Part shown: one piece after another, positions 25,062 through 33,250 of the stretch
Layout of the letters: every line of letters starts with the position of its first letter
Numbering within the stretch: the first letter of the stretch is position 1
Origin: Plumapathes pennacea
Taxonomy: Eukaryota; Cnidaria; Anthozoa; Antipatharia; Myriopathidae
Assembly: GCA_964036295.1 (NCBI GenBank)
Contig: OZ038463.1
Location: 14,468,069 to 14,532,068 of the forward strand
Direction of reading: 5' to 3'
Length of the DNA: 64,000 nucleotides
Position numbers and translations under genes: made by a program
The notes under the pieces: model-generated
What the model was told of the DNA's origin: nothing
Databases searched by the model: none
What the model saw: only the letters and a program-made list of their open reading frames with translations

Positions 25062-25537
25062 ACTACTACTACTATTACTACTACTACTACTATTACTACT
25101 ACTTACTACTACTATTACTACTACTATTACTACTACTACTACTAATATTTATATTAACAATAACGGTGATGATTTTCACATTTCTATATTTTAGTAGTTT
25201 ACTAAAAATAACATATATTTAAAAATCATCAATGTATTAGTAAAACTGTGTTTGAATGCTTATTTGATTGATGTTCATTTGAATCATATTTCAAGGAGAG
25301 AAGGACAAGAAGGAAGAGGAGGACGAGAAGGAAGAGAAGGACAAGAAGGAAGAGGAGGACGAGAAGGAAGAGAAAGACAAGAAGGAAGAGGAGGACGAGA
25401 AGGAAGAGAAGGACAAGAAGGAAGAGGAGGACGAGACGAAAGCCGGGAGTGACAACAGCCGCGGCAATAAAAGGAGAAGAAAAGACAACAGAACACCATC
25501 AGCGAGGAGAAAAAATAAAGACAAAAAGGAAAAATGA
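12504..25537 (+). CDS. UIM-SIM-UAS-coiled coil-UBX protein (about 29 exons, about 920 residues)
   Basis: Exons assembled by splice sites and phase: 12504-12632, 12712-12783, 12937-13002, 13244-13348, 13610-13686, 13858-13915, 14000-14052, 14152-14221, 14532-14612, (14660-14681), 15037-15271, 15342-15478, 15948-16040, 16676-16729, 18575-18679, 19038-19106, 19423-19461, 19657-19698, 19907-20019, 22428-22519, 22748-22839, 22955-23050, 23196-23276, 23537-23714, 23898-24011, 24120-24248, 24676-24711, 24886-24970, 25296-25537. Domain order is UIM, three SIM-like motifs, a middle domain, acidic linkers, UAS, coiled coil, UBX-like, basic tail. UAS-UBX proteins (FAF1, UBXN7 families) are adaptors linking ubiquitylated clients to the p97/VCP segregase. 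The UIM and SIMs suggest dual ubiquitin/SUMO recognition, and the tail suggests nuclear location (inference). Weak points: the 22-nt exon in parentheses, the exon ending 14221, and a -1 frameshift in the A7 run near 23255. It may be a young pseudogene, an assembly error or an intact gene. Confidence 0.75.
13144..13162. repeat. Poly-G run (19 G) in an intron
   Basis: Homopolymer inside the intron between exons 3 and 4, preceded by GGGAGG-rich sequence from about 13095. Confidence 0.95.
14199..14275 (+). other. 39-bp inverted copy of Merlin-flanking sequence inside an exon
   Basis: The UAS-UBX gene exon with FIDLCGSDQE runs directly into sequence (14199-14237) that is the reverse complement of 11162-11200. 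Read through, the frame ends at a stop at 14273-14275. A donor-like CAG|gttttg at 14221/14222 inside the repeat would restore phase 0 to the exon at 14532. The repeat therefore supplies either a splice donor or an alternative C-terminus. Confidence 0.55.
15037..16729 (+). other. Middle domain and Asn/Ala-Gly linker exons of the UAS-UBX gene
   Basis: Exons 15037-15271 and 15342-15478 encode a compact segment (VERTFVILRREDALRVP, then NINFYKTVRNTSVL and GKVYLKVTERA). I recall similar segments in multi-copy HECT/G2E3-like proteins of fish and cnidarians, but that memory is not verified. Exons 15948-16040 and 16676-16729 are linkers, the first with three ADGAN-type repeats followed by acidic residues. 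The exon phases (2, 1, 1, 1) are compatible throughout. Confidence 0.6.
15585..15940. mobile_element. Palindromic non-autonomous element, intron copy
   Basis: Contains a long imperfect palindrome (about 15770-15930) with the centre ctcgcctgaagcaggctcg. It is nearly identical to 42336-42476. The left part (cgagtgcaaataaagacc to tatctggtttattagc) matches 41005-41100. Two of its sub-blocks are thus separated elsewhere in the window. Confidence 0.8.
16865..18574. mobile_element. Interspersed element with internal tandem duplication of about 600 bp
   Basis: Two tandem segments (about 17090-17620 and 17710-18235) share gataacagggcgaaa, gtgagctttagccgtaaaac and tgacatctgttgcctcataa. The whole unit recurs in inverted orientation at about 27340-29620, with the same outer end (gtgtctttatc..ctgggttacgaat). 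Its frames are shared but interrupted and it encodes no recognisable protein. It sits in an intron, and its right edge (gccagtctag) directly abuts the next exon. Confidence 0.8.
18575..20019 (+). other. Run of five small exons, mostly phase-1, in the UAS-UBX gene
   Basis: Exons 18575-18679, 19038-19106, 19423-19461, 19657-19698 and 19907-20019 have class 1-1 boundaries except the last, which ends in phase 0. They encode a helix plus acidic stretch (AINRLQAMASEDTMDIDNEE), small Gly-rich segments, and QLPLFLNHSFDE leading into the UAS domain. Small symmetric exons of this kind tolerate skipping, so isoforms are likely (inference). Confidence 0.65.
20187..22177. mobile_element. Fold-back transposon (about 2 kb) with long tandem-rich inverted repeats
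   Basis: The left end starts gggtgtctcgaaaacaaagac, followed by tandem CCTAAGA (7 bp) and cctcgaaaacgaaga (15 bp) units, then gctcagcgaaacgcttgattc. The right side carries the reverse complement and ends gtctttgttttcgagacaccct. The right arm is present twice in tandem (ending about 21961 and 22177). The interior (20540-21690) has no recognisable transposase. No clear target duplication is visible. It lies in a UAS-UBX intron. Confidence 0.88.
22428..23276 (+). other. UAS (thioredoxin-like) domain exons of the UAS-UBX gene
   Basis: Read in the phase set by neighbouring exons, this part gives AREDGAAMVLVVIGSATN, TTCKWYFWLSWG and LLLAPSFGGQPVFIDRIS. It follows the UAS pattern: a hydrophobic strand after an A-x-E segment, an aromatic W-containing strand, then LAP..G..VF.DR. 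In the family this domain is a thioredoxin fold. The exon at 23196-23276 carries GRTNSMMAKK and then an in-frame TGA. One extra A in its A7 run would join it to the next exon in the right phase. Confidence 0.68.
23537..24711 (+). other. Coiled coil and UBX-like domain exons
   Basis: Exon 23537-23714 encodes a highly charged helix (LNNWRDERARQEKELHEEIE to RKRHEEDEEKDG), as usually precedes UBX domains. Exons 23898-24011 and 24120-24248 encode a beta-grasp pattern: LVIRVRTTGGMKKRRF, then FQEVYDWAGASEDLPLYF. The loop that normally carries the p97-contacting FPR is NRGPNEV here. The FPR present (RRFPRGSCF) lies before the helix, not in that loop, so p97 binding is doubtful. Confidence 0.75.
24996..25145. 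repeat. (TAC)n microsatellite
   Basis: About 150 bp of tac/tta triplets in the last intron of the UAS-UBX gene. It yields artificial poly-Tyr, poly-Leu and poly-Thr frames. Confidence 0.95.
25296..25537 (+). other. Last exon: in-frame 36-bp coding minisatellite and basic tail
   Basis: Four tandem copies of a 36-bp unit (25298-25440) encode a 12-residue repeat, EKDKKEEEDEKE. A basic bipartite stretch (KRRRKDNR and ARRKNKDKKEK) follows, then stop TGA at 25535-25537. The tail resembles a nuclear localisation signal. Other frames over this array are artefacts. Confidence 0.75.
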
Positions 25538-26071
25538 AGGCTCAAATGTACCGCAGGTTTTACTTTTCAGTTTATGTATTGATTTATTTACCTATTACAA
25601 AAGAGCCTGTGTACTACTCGTGAACATAGGTGCCACAGATGCTCAGAAAGAAGAGAGAGGAAGGCTTTCGTATACTTAGCCACTTCATTTTTGTATACAT
25701 TTAATTTCTTCTTATTGCATGTACAATTGATTTGCTACCCATACGAGAATTATAATGCCAAGTTATTTATGTTCGTTTCAGACTCGGTACTTTTTTGTCA
25801 AGTTACGTTGACAAACATCCGGGATATTTTTCCCACCGTCTCTCCCTGCGTCTTCTAGTGAACGTCTGTTTTCTGCAACAGAAACAAACAACCAACCAAA
25901 CAACAACAACAAAACTCAAAACTCGAATCACAAACTGCTCGATCTCATACACCTCAATAATCGTGATTTAGTGCCAATTTCAGTATCAAACATTTTCAGA
26001 CTACATTTCACCCACTGCCATTATAAACCCTTATTTTATTCTGCTTTATTCAGAGCTGTTGATTGTTGAAA

Positions 26072-26077
26072 AATAAA
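26072..26077 (+). terminator. Candidate poly-A signal AATAAA
   Basis: AATAAA about 535 bp downstream of the UAS-UBX stop, followed by GT/T-rich sequence (ttggtggttt, tttgttgtttc). Inferred 3' end of that gene. Confidence 0.4.
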
Positions 26078-26261
26078 AACAGTTGGTGGTTTAAATGGAC
26101 TTTGTTGTTTCTTCTTCTCGTTTGACAAACCATGCATAAAAACGATAGTCAAACACCAAATGGGGCGCATTAGTACGATGGGTATGATCATTTTCCAACA
26201 TTTTCTCCACCCCTCCCCCCAAATTTGGATTTGTTATATAACTTGAAACGAGGTCTTAAAG

Positions 26262-26505
26262 CGGTTCTGTAAGAATTGATAGAGTGGCTTTGTAAGAATC
26301 CTTAGAACGGCTCTGTGAGAATCCTTAGAACGGCTCTGTAAGAATCATTAGAACGGCTCTGTAAGAATCCTTAGAGTGGCTCTGTAAGAATCCTTAGAAC
26401 GGCTCTGTAAGAATCCTTAGAGTGGCTCTGTAAGAATCCTTAGAACGGCTCTGTAAGAATCCTTAGAGCGGCTCTGTAAGAATCCTTAGAACGGCTATGT
26501 AAAAC
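26262..26505. repeat. 23-bp tandem repeat, about 10 copies
   Basis: Units of the form aacggctctgtaagaatcctt with alternating aacgg/agtgg/agcgg variants. Confidence 0.95.
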
Positions 26506-26509
26506 AGTA

Positions 26510-27335
26510 CACTTACATAGAGGGTCTTTTTCTTATGTTATTCTTTGTTTTTATATAAGGCTCCGTGCCCAGAAAGCGATAATGATCCAATTACTTCGTA
26601 TAAAAAAGCCATCTCAGACGTTACGCATCCTACATGTACAAGTCTGATCACTAATATGTTCAAGACTGCTATGCATTAAGCTTTAACGCAAAATTCTGGG
26701 TCGATACGAAATTAATCTCTATCGGAAGCTACAGACGTTTGAATACCGTGACAACAAAGGCGTGCATCACGCTTGTGGAGCGAACATTACGGCTCGGACA
26801 GTCGGATATCAACCTTGAGCCTTTGAAGACTTCGAGGTACTCAGTGACAAATATTCTCGATGTAATCGCCTGCCGGTCTTTCCTGCTTTTGTTAAAGCGA
26901 CGTAAGTGAAAGCTAAGTAGCTGATGATTCGGGATTCCCCGTTCTATGATACTATGCTCGTGACATTTCATTGACAGATCTTGTATCTTAATCTCGCGTG
27001 ATATTTGCCTCAAACTATTAGCAATTCAGTATCCTCAGACAATAAACAAAGAACCTTTACGGCTTCGTTCAGCTTGTTCCTTCAAGTTCTCAAGGTTCTG
27101 GATGTCAAATTCTTCGTACATTTCTGTACATTTGTGCATAGTTATGCAGTTCATTGATAAGTTCATTGCATTTGCTTTCGTGGCTTTCAATATGGCTTTT
27201 GAGGCTGAACGGACCGACCCAAGCCAAAACCGCTCAATGAAATTTAGTGTGGGTCTACCGCAGCCGGCGTATGCGTTTGTAAGTAAGATGAGCGGTCCAT
27301 AAAATAATCCACAGAGCCAACTAAGGCAAGCAACT
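26510..27335. other. Intergenic, no gene recognised
   Basis: A minus-strand frame at 27013-26729 (94 codons) has no recognisable domain or splice signals. I see nothing that can be supported. Confidence 0.4.
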
Positions 27336-27339
27336 TGCT

Positions 27340-29620
27340 GTCTTCAAAATGGCGAAACTGCTCGCCCGCCAAGTCACTTGATCACAATGTCATCACAAAT
27401 CACATGATAATATGAACCAATCACCGCATGCAGATTTGTAACCCAGAAAAAACTAGACTGGCGTTGCCAGTGAGCTCCGCGGCGTTAGTTGGGTCAAGAG
27501 CAGAATAAACTAAAATGGAAAGCAAGGACAACAGCGGAACTTCCGGGAGACTTCCAGTTTCTCACCAGAAATATATCACACAGTATAGAGAACTTGGCTT
27601 TTGACGCCTTGCTTAAATGAAACCTGATTAAACTATAAATTTATCATTACAACACTCATACACTTGGTTCTTAAAAGTTGAGCGACTCTGCATTTTTAGC
27701 TTAGAAGCGAAACGGTTAGCCACGGAGTAAATCTGAGTAATGCGTGACTTGTCTTTTTATGAATCGATTTTGACAGTTTGACTTTGAACACTTAATTCTA
27801 ATCAGAGGCCACGATTAATCCAGCCTTCGCTTCAATACTAGTCTGTCTTGTTTTTTAACTGAATGCGTTTCACTTCTATCAGGGTGAGGCTTTCGAGTAT
27901 TCGTGCTTGGTAACAAATATAAAATTGAAAGCGAGGAATGTAACACGAGCCCAACATGAGACTTCTTTACAATATTATTGCGGTTTTGTTCACAGCGTGT
28001 TCAGTCCATTTGTGACTGCAAACTCAATGCTCAGGACTATTTCGGTGTATTTTTCATTTCTGGTATACAATGACCGTTGCGAAACAAAGGCTACAGATCG
28101 AATGAAAGAAACATTTCAACAGGCAATGTACGATAAGCAGAAGCATTTATGTCATGTACAGTGTAAAGCATAGATTAGTTTTGTTTTACGGCAAAAGCTC
28201 ATTTCAGCTTTGGTTTTCGGCCTGTTATCTTCCCAGAAGTATTTGTGTCGCCACAGAAAGTTTCGTCGGGACTAAATAATTAGCGGCGACAGAGTTATTT
28301 GCAATCCCGTAGCGGTATCCATCAAATAATCGAATCCCATCAATTTCCGCGGTGAACTTAGCAACGCAACCAAAATTATTCCCTAAAATCCAGTTTATCC
28401 GTACATCTTCCACAGAGCTAAACGGTGTTGAGTTTGGATGGGATGCTGTTACAGTTTGACATTTAGCAGTTCAATTACAACAACCGTTTAGATGATCGTA
28501 TCGTATTCGCAACATAATCCTATCGTGATATTTAGAATAATCAGCATGCCATGAACAGACTACGATAAGCAGAAGCATTTATGTCATGTACAGTGTAAAG
28601 CATAGATCGCTTTTGTTTTACGGCAAAAGCTCACTGTAAGCTTTGGTTTTCGTTTTCGGCCTGTTTTCTTCTCTGCATTTTGAGAATGCGTGACATTTCT
28701 TCTTATGCACAATCGACTTTGACTCTTATTTCTAATCAGAGGCCACGATTAATCCAGCCTTCGCTTCAATACTTATGTGTTTTCTTTTGTTAACTGAATA
28801 CGTTTCTTCTATCAGGCTTTCGAGTATTCGTGCTTTGTAACAATTATAAAATTGAAAGCGAGGAATGTAACAAGAGACATGTTTAAAATATTATTGCGGT
28901 TTTGTTCACAGTGTGTTCAGTCCATTTGCGACTGCAAACTTAATACTCAGGACTATTTCGGTGTATTTTTCATTTCTGGTATACAATGACCATTGCGAAA
29001 CAAAGGCTACATGATCGAATGAAAGAAACGTTTCAACAGGCCATGTACGATAAGCAGAAGAATTGTATGAGGCAACAGATGTCAGGCACAGAGTAAAGCA
29101 TAAATCGCCATTGTTTTGCGGCTAAAGCTCATCGTAGCTTTGGTTTCCGTTTTCGGCCTGTTTTCTTCCCAGAAGTATTTCGTGTCGCCACAGAAAGTTT
29201 CGTCGGGACTAAATATTTAGCGGCGACAGAGATATTTGCAATCCCCCAGCGGTATCTGATCAAACATTTGTTTACGGCAATTCTCAAAGCTTCCGCGGTC
29301 AACAAAAGAACGCAAGCCAAAATCGTTCCCTAACATCCAGTTTATCAGTGCGTGTTCCACAAACCCAAACGGTGGAGTTTGGATTAAATGCAGTTAACTT
29401 TTACACACAAGTACCGAGCAATTCACTGGCCACACTCGAGTTGTTTAACGAAGTGCATATCACGTGATAATCTGAACCAATCATCGTGCGCAGATTCGTA
29501 ACCCAGAAAAAAACTAACATGACGATAAAGACACGCCGTGTGATTTTAAGCTCGACGGGCCACGCCCGCGAGCAAAAAAAAAAAAGAAAATCGCTCCATT
29601 TTAAAGCTTGTGTCGTCACA
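27340..29620. mobile_element. Inverted second copy of the 16.9-18.6 kb element
   Basis: Reverse-complement matches to 16865-18574 include actagactggc near 27450, ccaatcaccgc..aacccagaaaaaa, several internal blocks repeated two to three times (about 27890-28200, 28560-28680, 28800-29290), and the outer end at about 29490-29580. The copies flank the 3' half of the UAS-UBX gene as a large inverted pair. Confidence 0.75.
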
Positions 29621-29629
29621 AGCAATTAT

Positions 29630-30070
29630 TTGCTTGATTCAGCCTCTACAGCATTATATGATCCGCGCCGGCGCACTAGAGCCTAATTGTACACCGCGGG
29701 CTCACTTTCGGTCCCAGAATCCTTATCGTCTACAGTGTTTTAAAAACTATATTGGACTCGTTTGGCCATCCCGTAAAACATCGTCCAACATTGTTTTATC
29801 CAACATGTTGGAGTCGTTTGGTCCGCCTTTAGCCCTTCCTCAGTAGTCGATTAGTCTGTCACCAATACCTTTTCTTTATTGTAACGAGAAAATCACTGTG
29901 TTAGGATTTTGTCTGGTTTGCAATTTTACTTTATTGTCTCCACATTGTGCAATTACTTATGTGTCTAAATGTCTAAAGTTTGCTTTTTGGGCAAGTCATG
30001 AATGTGCAACAAAAAGATACATGGATTTGCTGGGGGGAGGCAGACTTTATATGACGTCACCGAATCTCTA
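29630..30070. repeat. Dispersed repeat (copy at about 48768-49190)
   Basis: Begins ttgattcagcctctaca and contains cgcgccggcgcactagagc, followed by tttggccatcccgtaaaaca. It is collinear with 48768-49190 with scattered mismatches. Non-coding. Confidence 0.85.
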
Positions 30071-30087
30071 TGCCATTACAATATACA

Positions 30088-30773
30088 GTACAGTGGAACC
30101 TCCCTGAGGGACCATGGTCGCTTACTGGAATTTCTCAACATAGGAGGCCTAAGTGAGATCCTGCTTTGAGCCACAATCATTGCCAAATAATGCAGGTTTT
30201 GTGGGTGAATAACACCTTGAGGCTTGAAGAGACCCTCTCACCGTAGATGCTTTGCGTGCCCAGTGACTGACGGCGGCAATATTCGTATCATACGAAAATG
30301 GCGGATTCTCATGTTTTTCTACGTTTTATCGTGAAATAAATCAGCACAAACTCAGAAAATGTTTTGAATACGACAAGCAGCGACAATCAGATCAATCAGT
30401 CATAACGTGAGCGCCTCAGGAAAGTCGAGTTGCTGATGTAAATGTAAACATGGGCGCGCAAAGCATCTACGGTGAGAGTGTCTCTTTAAGAAATCAACCT
30501 TGTGTCCTGTTGCACTGTACATTACATGTGTTAGTGTTTTGACCGGTCCGGTTTCTGCAAGGAAGTTAGTCTCTTTGGGAGCATAGGGTGGTCGCTTACC
30601 GGAGATCAAAAACAATAGAAAACGGTGAGCTCCAAAGGTGGTCTTGGTCGCTTACGAGAGATTTCACTAAGAGTAATTTGACTGAGAAACCAGTCGGTAC
30701 TTTGGTACTTCCCGTAGGCGACCACTTAAAGCCAAACGAAGGTTAGTCGCTTGCAGGAGGTTCTACTGTACGT
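30088..30773. mobile_element. MITE with gtacagt-gaacctcc terminal inverted repeats
   Basis: Left end gtacagtggaacctcc (about 30088) and right end ggaggttctactgtac (about 30757-30773) are inverted with one mismatch. Repeated ggtcgctta-gg words lie inside. A second, shorter copy lies at about 49206-49618. Confidence 0.82.
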
Positions 30774-30784
30774 CAAAATATTGT

Positions 30785-31086
30785 TCGTCCAAGAAGTGCA
30801 ACAGGTGTGGTACTATGACGTCACAAGTGTGGTACTATGACTTCCATGACGTCACAGTACAAAAATGAAATTCTTTTGACCTGATTGGTTCTCCTGTGTA
30901 ATTTTAAGAAGGAAAGCTACAAATTGAATATGGTAAAAACATGCATATGTATACAGTTTCTTAAGCCAATCACCGTTTATAAGGTACGAGACCAGGAATA
31001 AAAGCCCATAGGTTTTTGCGTGCCTCATACCTTGGTAAAACGTGTCGGCCATGAATAGCACTGTATACAATTGCCAGCAGTTTTCG
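30785..31086. repeat. Segment duplicated at about 55198-55485
   Basis: Collinear over about 290 bp, sharing gacgtcacagtacaaaaatg, gccaatcaccgtttataagg and aatagcactgta. At the second locus it joins directly to sequence matching 33524-33680. Confidence 0.85.
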
Positions 31087-31663
31087 TTTTAAACGACGTG
31101 AAAGTGAGGCGTTTGGATTACAGTATTGGAGGAGCAGTGCTTATGCTCTGAAAAACGACATAATTGTGTGGGTTCAGGCCAATGTTTTACGCAGATGGGG
31201 GAGGGGGGTGTGGGGGAAGGGCACCGTTTTGCATATCTGTGTTCAAATCAAAATTACAACAAAGTAGGTGCCAAGATGATTCCTGCATCGTTGTTTTAAG
31301 TAAAGTAATTTGATTTGAACACGGAGGCTGTAGAAGTAGTCGACTTTGAATTTGCCAAAACACGTGAAACTAAGTTTGTCACGGCAAGAGCACTATTAGT
31401 TTGATCCAGTGAACCAACGTGCTATTAGGATGAAATCCGTTCGTCGAATCAATCTTAATGCGGAAAAACACCTCAAGAAATGGACTCGAAAGGAAATTGT
31501 TTGTCATTTGGTTATTCTTTCGCTGAAACTACTGCGAGACGATCAACACTTACGATCACAGCTCATTATCGAAACTCGTTTACACACGGATCGCTGTTTA
31601 ACTGTAAGATATGAGTGCAGACGCAAAAGATCATGGGCTTTTTACCTTAGTTAAGCACAAGCC
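31087..31663. other. No gene recognised
   Basis: A plus-strand frame at 31409-31654 (81 codons, Arg/Leu rich) matches no family I know. I see no flanking splice sites that would support it. Confidence 0.35.
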
Positions 31664-31764
31664 AACAGGATCCGTATCCGCTTTGTAAAATGTATCTACT
31701 TATTGAGACAATAAACATTATTGAAATACAAAAAAAAAAAAAAAAAAAAAAACAGGATCCGTAT
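31664..31764 (+). mobile_element. Tiny poly-A retrotransposed insert with 14-bp target duplication
   Basis: The 14-mer aacaggatccgtat occurs at 31664-31677 and again at 31751-31764. Between them is a 73-bp insert ending in AATAAA (31710-31715), a short spacer and about 20 A. This is the signature of target-primed reverse transcription of a 3' mRNA/LINE end. Confidence 0.88.
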
Positions 31765-31783
31765 TGCTGGTCAGCGGCTTGTG

Positions 31784-32425
31784 ACTACAGTCTAAACTTG
31801 CGCACAGCCGTACAACTCAGCGCGCATGGCGATGTAGCCGTAAAACGTTTGGGCGACGATTCTGACGTATCGTGCTCTTGGATGTGGGTACAGCACGTGT
31901 GCAACGACTGTGTTCCGATCACTGTTGGCAAGAAAAACCTGAAACAGATATTTTACAGCTTAAAATATTGCAAGTACTCAAGCGACACCGTGGAACTACG
32001 TTCTGGACATCACTTCCGTTAACCAATGTTTGTCATCAAAGTAAATCGTTCTAACTCTAGGTAAAATTTCACCTCCTGTATAAGCCCCGTTTTTGTCTTT
32101 TTTTATGTGCCGGGTACTGTTGCTTGACTACAGTCTAAACTTGCGCACAGCCGTACAACTCAGCGCGTACAGAGAGGTGGTTGTAAAACGTTTGGGCGAC
32201 GATTCTGACGTATCGTGCTCTTGGATGTGGGTACAGCACGTGTGTAACGACTGTGTTCCGATCACTGTTGGCAGGAAATACCTGAAACAGATATTTTACA
32301 GCTGAAAATATTTCGACATCGTGGAACTACGTTCTGGACGTCACTTCCGTTGGTCAGCGTTTGTCGTCATTAGGGAAGTAAATCGTTCTAACTCGAGTTA
32401 AAATTTCACCTCCTGTGTAAGCCCC
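31784..32425. repeat. Tandem duplication, about 330-bp units
   Basis: Two units (about 31784-32090 and 32124-32425) share gactacagtctaaacttgcg, gacgattctgacgtatcgtg and gttccgatcactgttggca. The plus frame (RTAVQLSA, then SWMWVQHVCNDCVPITVG) is conserved between copies apart from a few changes. Both copies are stop-terminated soon after and no domain is recognised. Confidence 0.85.
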
Positions 32426-32443
32426 GTTTTTTATGTGTGTACT

Positions 32444-32882
32444 GTCGCATTTTGTAATACCTGTCGCACTTTGTAATAATACCTGTCGTACTTTGTAATA
32501 ATACTTGTCGTACTTTGTAATAATACTTATCGTACTTTGTAATAATACTTGTCGTACTTTGTAATAATACTTGTCGCACTTTGTAATAATACTTGTCGTA
32601 CTTTGTAATAATACTTGTCGTACTTTGTAATAATACTTGTCGCACTTTGTAATAATACTTGTCGTACTTTGTAATAATACTTGTCGCACTTTGTAATAAT
32701 ACTTGTCGTACTTTGTAATAATACTTGTCGTACTTTGTAATAATACTTGTCGCACTTTGTAATAATACTTGTCGTACTTTGTAATAATACTTGTCGCACT
32801 TTGTAATAATACTTGTCGTACTTTGTAATAATACTTGTCGTACTTTGTAATAATACTTGTCGCACTTTGTAATAACGCTTGT
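32444..32882. repeat. 22-bp tandem repeat, about 20 copies
   Basis: Unit gtcgtactttgtaataatactt with a gtcgcac variant alternating. As 22 is not a multiple of three, the minus strand stays open in three frames with the same 22-residue period. These frames are artefacts. Confidence 0.96.
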
Positions 32883-33250
32883 CGCAATAACCGCCAATGT
32901 CTGGTCACTGGCACAAACAAGGTTCTGTTCGTAGAGGTTCGTCTTATTTGCCTTTAGCAGCAGAAAAAGTAATATATGGAAACTGATCTGGGTAAAAATC
33001 TGATCAGTATCTAAATAGTAAAGCGCCGAAGGTGCGTCCAGGAGCATGTCCCCCGTAAAAATGAGATTTTGCTGTCCAAAACGCCATTTCCTACCATTTC
33101 TGGGAGCTTGAAACGAAATTTCAAAAAAAATCTGACCGGTTTCCGTAAACCGGTGTGAACCGGTGGCTGCGGCCACAGTACTGTCTGAAAGTCACTTTTG
33201 TGAGGAAGCCTTCCCGGTTGAAAATGTTTTTATTACATTATTACACTCAC

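Noticed and set aside
24880-25222. Poly-Tyr/poly-Leu frames
   Set aside because: Translation of the (TAC)n intronic microsatellite.
32354-33176. Minus-strand frames of 112-256 codons with Tyr-Lys-Val-Arg repeats
   Set aside because: Artefact of the stop-free 22-bp array, open in three frames at once.
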